The translations under genes were made by a program, and so were the position numbers. Positions 59,593 to 64,000 of a stretch of 64,000 nt of DNA are shown here, piece after piece. The number at the start of each line of letters is the position of its first letter. Within the stretch, counting starts at the first letter, position 1. The notes below the pieces were generated by a model. That model was not told the origin of the DNA and made no database searches. It was given only the letters and a program-made list of their open reading frames with translations. The stretch spans positions 558,001-622,000 of the forward strand of contig JAHBXE010000001.1 in assembly GCA_019636625.1 (NCBI GenBank), given 5' to 3'. Source of the DNA: Phycisphaeraceae bacterium (GTDB taxonomy: Bacteria; Planctomycetota; Phycisphaerae; Phycisphaerales; UBA1924).

Positions 59593-60099
59593 CTATCGGT
59601 CCGATCCATCCGCTGGCTCCGCACTCGACTCCGACTGGTTATCCGGCCCGAAAGGTTGTTCGGATTCGCGGCCGGCCTGTTCGAGGCGCGAAAGAAAGTC
59701 CCGGAGAATCGCCGCGGCGGCGAGGGCGTCGCGGCGTTGCTTTTTCTCGCCCCTGGTCAGGCCTGTACGAGCCATCTCCCAGTCGGCCTGTGCGCTGGTG
59801 AGCCGTTCATCCATGAAGTGCACGATTCGGCCGGTGCGTGCGGCGAGCTTGTCTCCGAAGTCACGGACCGCCTTCGCGGCGGGTCCCTCCGAGCCGTCCA
59901 TGTTCACAGGCAAACCGATCACGATCTGGTCCCTCGGGCCCAGATGTTGGACGCATGAAGCCTGAATGGCGTTCACGAGACCGGTGCCGTCCGACATGGG
60001 CACCTGAAGTACCTCGACCGGGGTCACAATCCGAGTTTGGGCATCCCCCACGGCCAAGCCGGTTCTTCGCTGTCCCAGGTCCACCGCGAGGTACCTCAT
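59593..60099 (-). CDS. ruvX: Putative pre-16S rRNA nuclease (YqgF/RuvX)
   Basis: A 168-residue RNase H-fold nuclease: MRYLAVDLGQRRTGLAVGDA, QIVIGLPVNMDGSEGPAAKA and IVHFMDERLTSAQADWEMAR, which hold the acidic active-site residues. YqgF family enzymes complete 16S rRNA 5' maturation; Holliday junction activity was proposed earlier. The Ser/Glu-rich tail of about 25 residues is extra. TACGCT ends 8 nt before the ATG. It is divergent from gyrB. Confidence 0.92.
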   Translation of the reverse strand: MRYLAVDLGQRRTGLAVGDAQTRIVTPVEVLQVPMSDGTGLVNAIQASCVQHLGPRDQIVIGLPVNMDGSEGPAAKAVRDFGDKLAARTGRIVHFMDERLTSAQADWEMARTGLTRGEKKQRRDALAAAAILRDFLSRLEQAGRESEQPFGPDNQSESSAEPADGSDR

Positions 60100-63091
<2,992 letters not shown>

Positions 63092-63240
63092 GCCGTTGGG
63101 TCAGGTTGTGCCGCGAGCTATCAGACCTGCGGAGCCGCGGCCGGTTTCGCACGGTGGAGCCTTTGGGCCCTCCAGCCGATGGTTGGCGGACGCCGCAGCC
63201 CCGAGTGGCCGCGAGCGAGAGAGCCGCCCGGGGGAGCACC

Positions 63241-64000
63241 ATGCAGGGTCCGAACAGGTTTCAGGGAAAGGGCAGAGCGAAGCCCGCGGGCGGACGCCCG
63301 AACACGATCGGGCTCGGGCAGCGTGAGCTCGGGGAGTTGCTGGACCAGCTCGACAGCCCGGAGTCGGAAACGAAGAACCCGAAGCGGAACTTCGTGCGGT
63401 GGCCGTTCCGAGAGACCTCGGTCCGCGTCCAGATTCTTCATGCGGGTGGGATGAGCTCGTGGATCACGGTGGCGTGCCGGAATCTGTCCCGGGCCGGGAT
63501 GTCCATTCTGCACTCGTCCTTCGCCCACACGGGCACCAAGTGCCGGGTTCTGCTCCCCCACCCGAGCAAAGGCGAGGTCACGGTGAGCGGCACCATCACC
63601 CGGTGCGGCCACCGTACCGGCGTCGTGCATGAGATCGGGATCCGGTTTGATCAGCATCTCAACGTGCAGGAGTTCCTGCAGGCCAGCCCCCTGTCGGACT
63701 GGTTTTCGCTCGAGCGTGTCAACCCCGAGGAACTGACCGGCACGATCGCGTACGTGGATGATTCGGAGATCGACCGCAAGATCATCCGCCACTTTCTCAG
63801 GGGCACGAAGCTGAACGTTGTGGTGGCGGCGTCGGCGGCTGAATCGCTCACGTGCATCGATGAGTCGGTCAACCTCGTGCTGCTGGACCTTCATCTGGGA
63901 GACAGCTCGGGCGTGGACCTGGCTATGAAGCTGCGCGAGAACGGCCTGGAGATGCCGATCATCCTGCTCACCTGCGATACGGCGATGGCCAGACGCGATG
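63241..64000 (+). CDS. PilZ-receiver fusion protein (3' end outside window)
   Basis: Open to the window end; at least 253 residues. A charged N-terminus is followed by a PilZ domain (about residues 48-145) with RNFVRWPFRETSVRVQI (the R-x-x-x-R c-di-GMP motif) and CRNLSRAGMSIL (N-x-S-x-x-G). A receiver domain then starts near residue 170: GTIAYVDDSEIDRKIIRHFL, NLVLLDLHLGDSSGVDLAMK with the acceptor Asp, and PIILLT. A second messenger sensor therefore precedes a phosphorylation module. Whether an output domain follows is unknown. The ATG at 63241 lies behind a GGGGAGCACC sequence. Confidence 0.8.
   Translation, partial: MQGPNRFQGKGRAKPAGGRPNTIGLGQRELGELLDQLDSPESETKNPKRNFVRWPFRETSVRVQILHAGGMSSWITVACRNLSRAGMSILHSSFAHTGTKCRVLLPHPSKGEVTVSGTITRCGHRTGVVHEIGIRFDQHLNVQEFLQASPLSDWFSLERVNPEELTGTIAYVDDSEIDRKIIRHFLRGTKLNVVVAASAAESLTCIDESVNLVLLDLHLGDSSGVDLAMKLRENGLEMPIILLTCDTAMARRD

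Overview
The window is about 64 kb of GC-rich bacterial chromosome with dense, mostly single-copy metabolic genes. Gene content and style fit Planctomycetota, most likely the class Phycisphaerae. Supporting traits are long Pro/Ala-rich linkers, an FG-GAP protein carrying a haem motif, tandem OPT transporters, MocA-type oxidoreductases with Tat signals, RAYT and RHS debris, and many start codons sitting directly behind a -10-like hexamer. This placement is an inference from gene style; no rRNA is present to confirm it.

Layout. 1-17 kb: the tail of a SulP transporter, glmS, a small nucleotidyltransferase toxin-antitoxin-like pair, thiS-thiG (thiG carries a palindromic in-frame insertion), a lipoprotein, a methyltransferase, glnS, two OPT transporters, a PfkB kinase, hicBA, a class I amidotransferase and a Tat-exported Gfo/Idh/MocA oxidoreductase. 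17-28 kb is accessory. It holds two hypothetical genes, a MITE-like palindromic element, hutU and hutH, and an island. The island reads: REP palindrome, 186-bp inverted repeat, unknown gene, second 186-bp inverted repeat, RHS relic, REP, a RAYT transposase with an altered catalytic position, REP, a membrane protein and an IS5-like relic. A Cys-rich exported protein follows. 28-46 kb: a GNAT enzyme, proS, a second Gfo/Idh oxidoreductase, then a minus-strand acyl-CoA cluster (acyl-CoA dehydrogenase, three crotonase-fold proteins, HMG-CoA lyase, acyl-CoA carboxylase beta) suited to leucine/isovalerate breakdown. A hybrid histidine kinase and a receiver protein sit inside that cluster. An FG-GAP/haem protein and an ABC exporter pair come next. 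46-64 kb: recA, a DUF4259 protein, an NhaR-like LysR regulator divergent from hpf, a TerC protein, tRNA-Leu(CAG) with its own promoter and terminator, an RNase HII-like protein, ribD, pdhA and pdhB with a four-helix-bundle gene between them, a lipoyl-like protein lacking the lysine, a TPR metallopeptidase-like protein, a LolA-like protein, ruvX, gyrB and the start of a PilZ-receiver protein.

How the genes work together. PDH E1 supplies acetyl-CoA. The acyl-CoA cluster would convert isovaleryl-CoA to acetyl-CoA and acetoacetate, but the biotin carboxylase partner is not in the window. HutH and HutU perform the first two steps of histidine breakdown. The single-gene functions (glmS, thiSG, ribD, proS, glnS, recA, gyrB, ruvX) are housekeeping.

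The most noteworthy signals are the island at 22.8-25.1 kb, the 8-bp-unit palindrome inside thiG, a 27-bp motif dispersed over four intergenic sites, the gene lodged inside the PDH operon, and the widespread -10-to-start-codon proximity that suggests leaderless transcripts.
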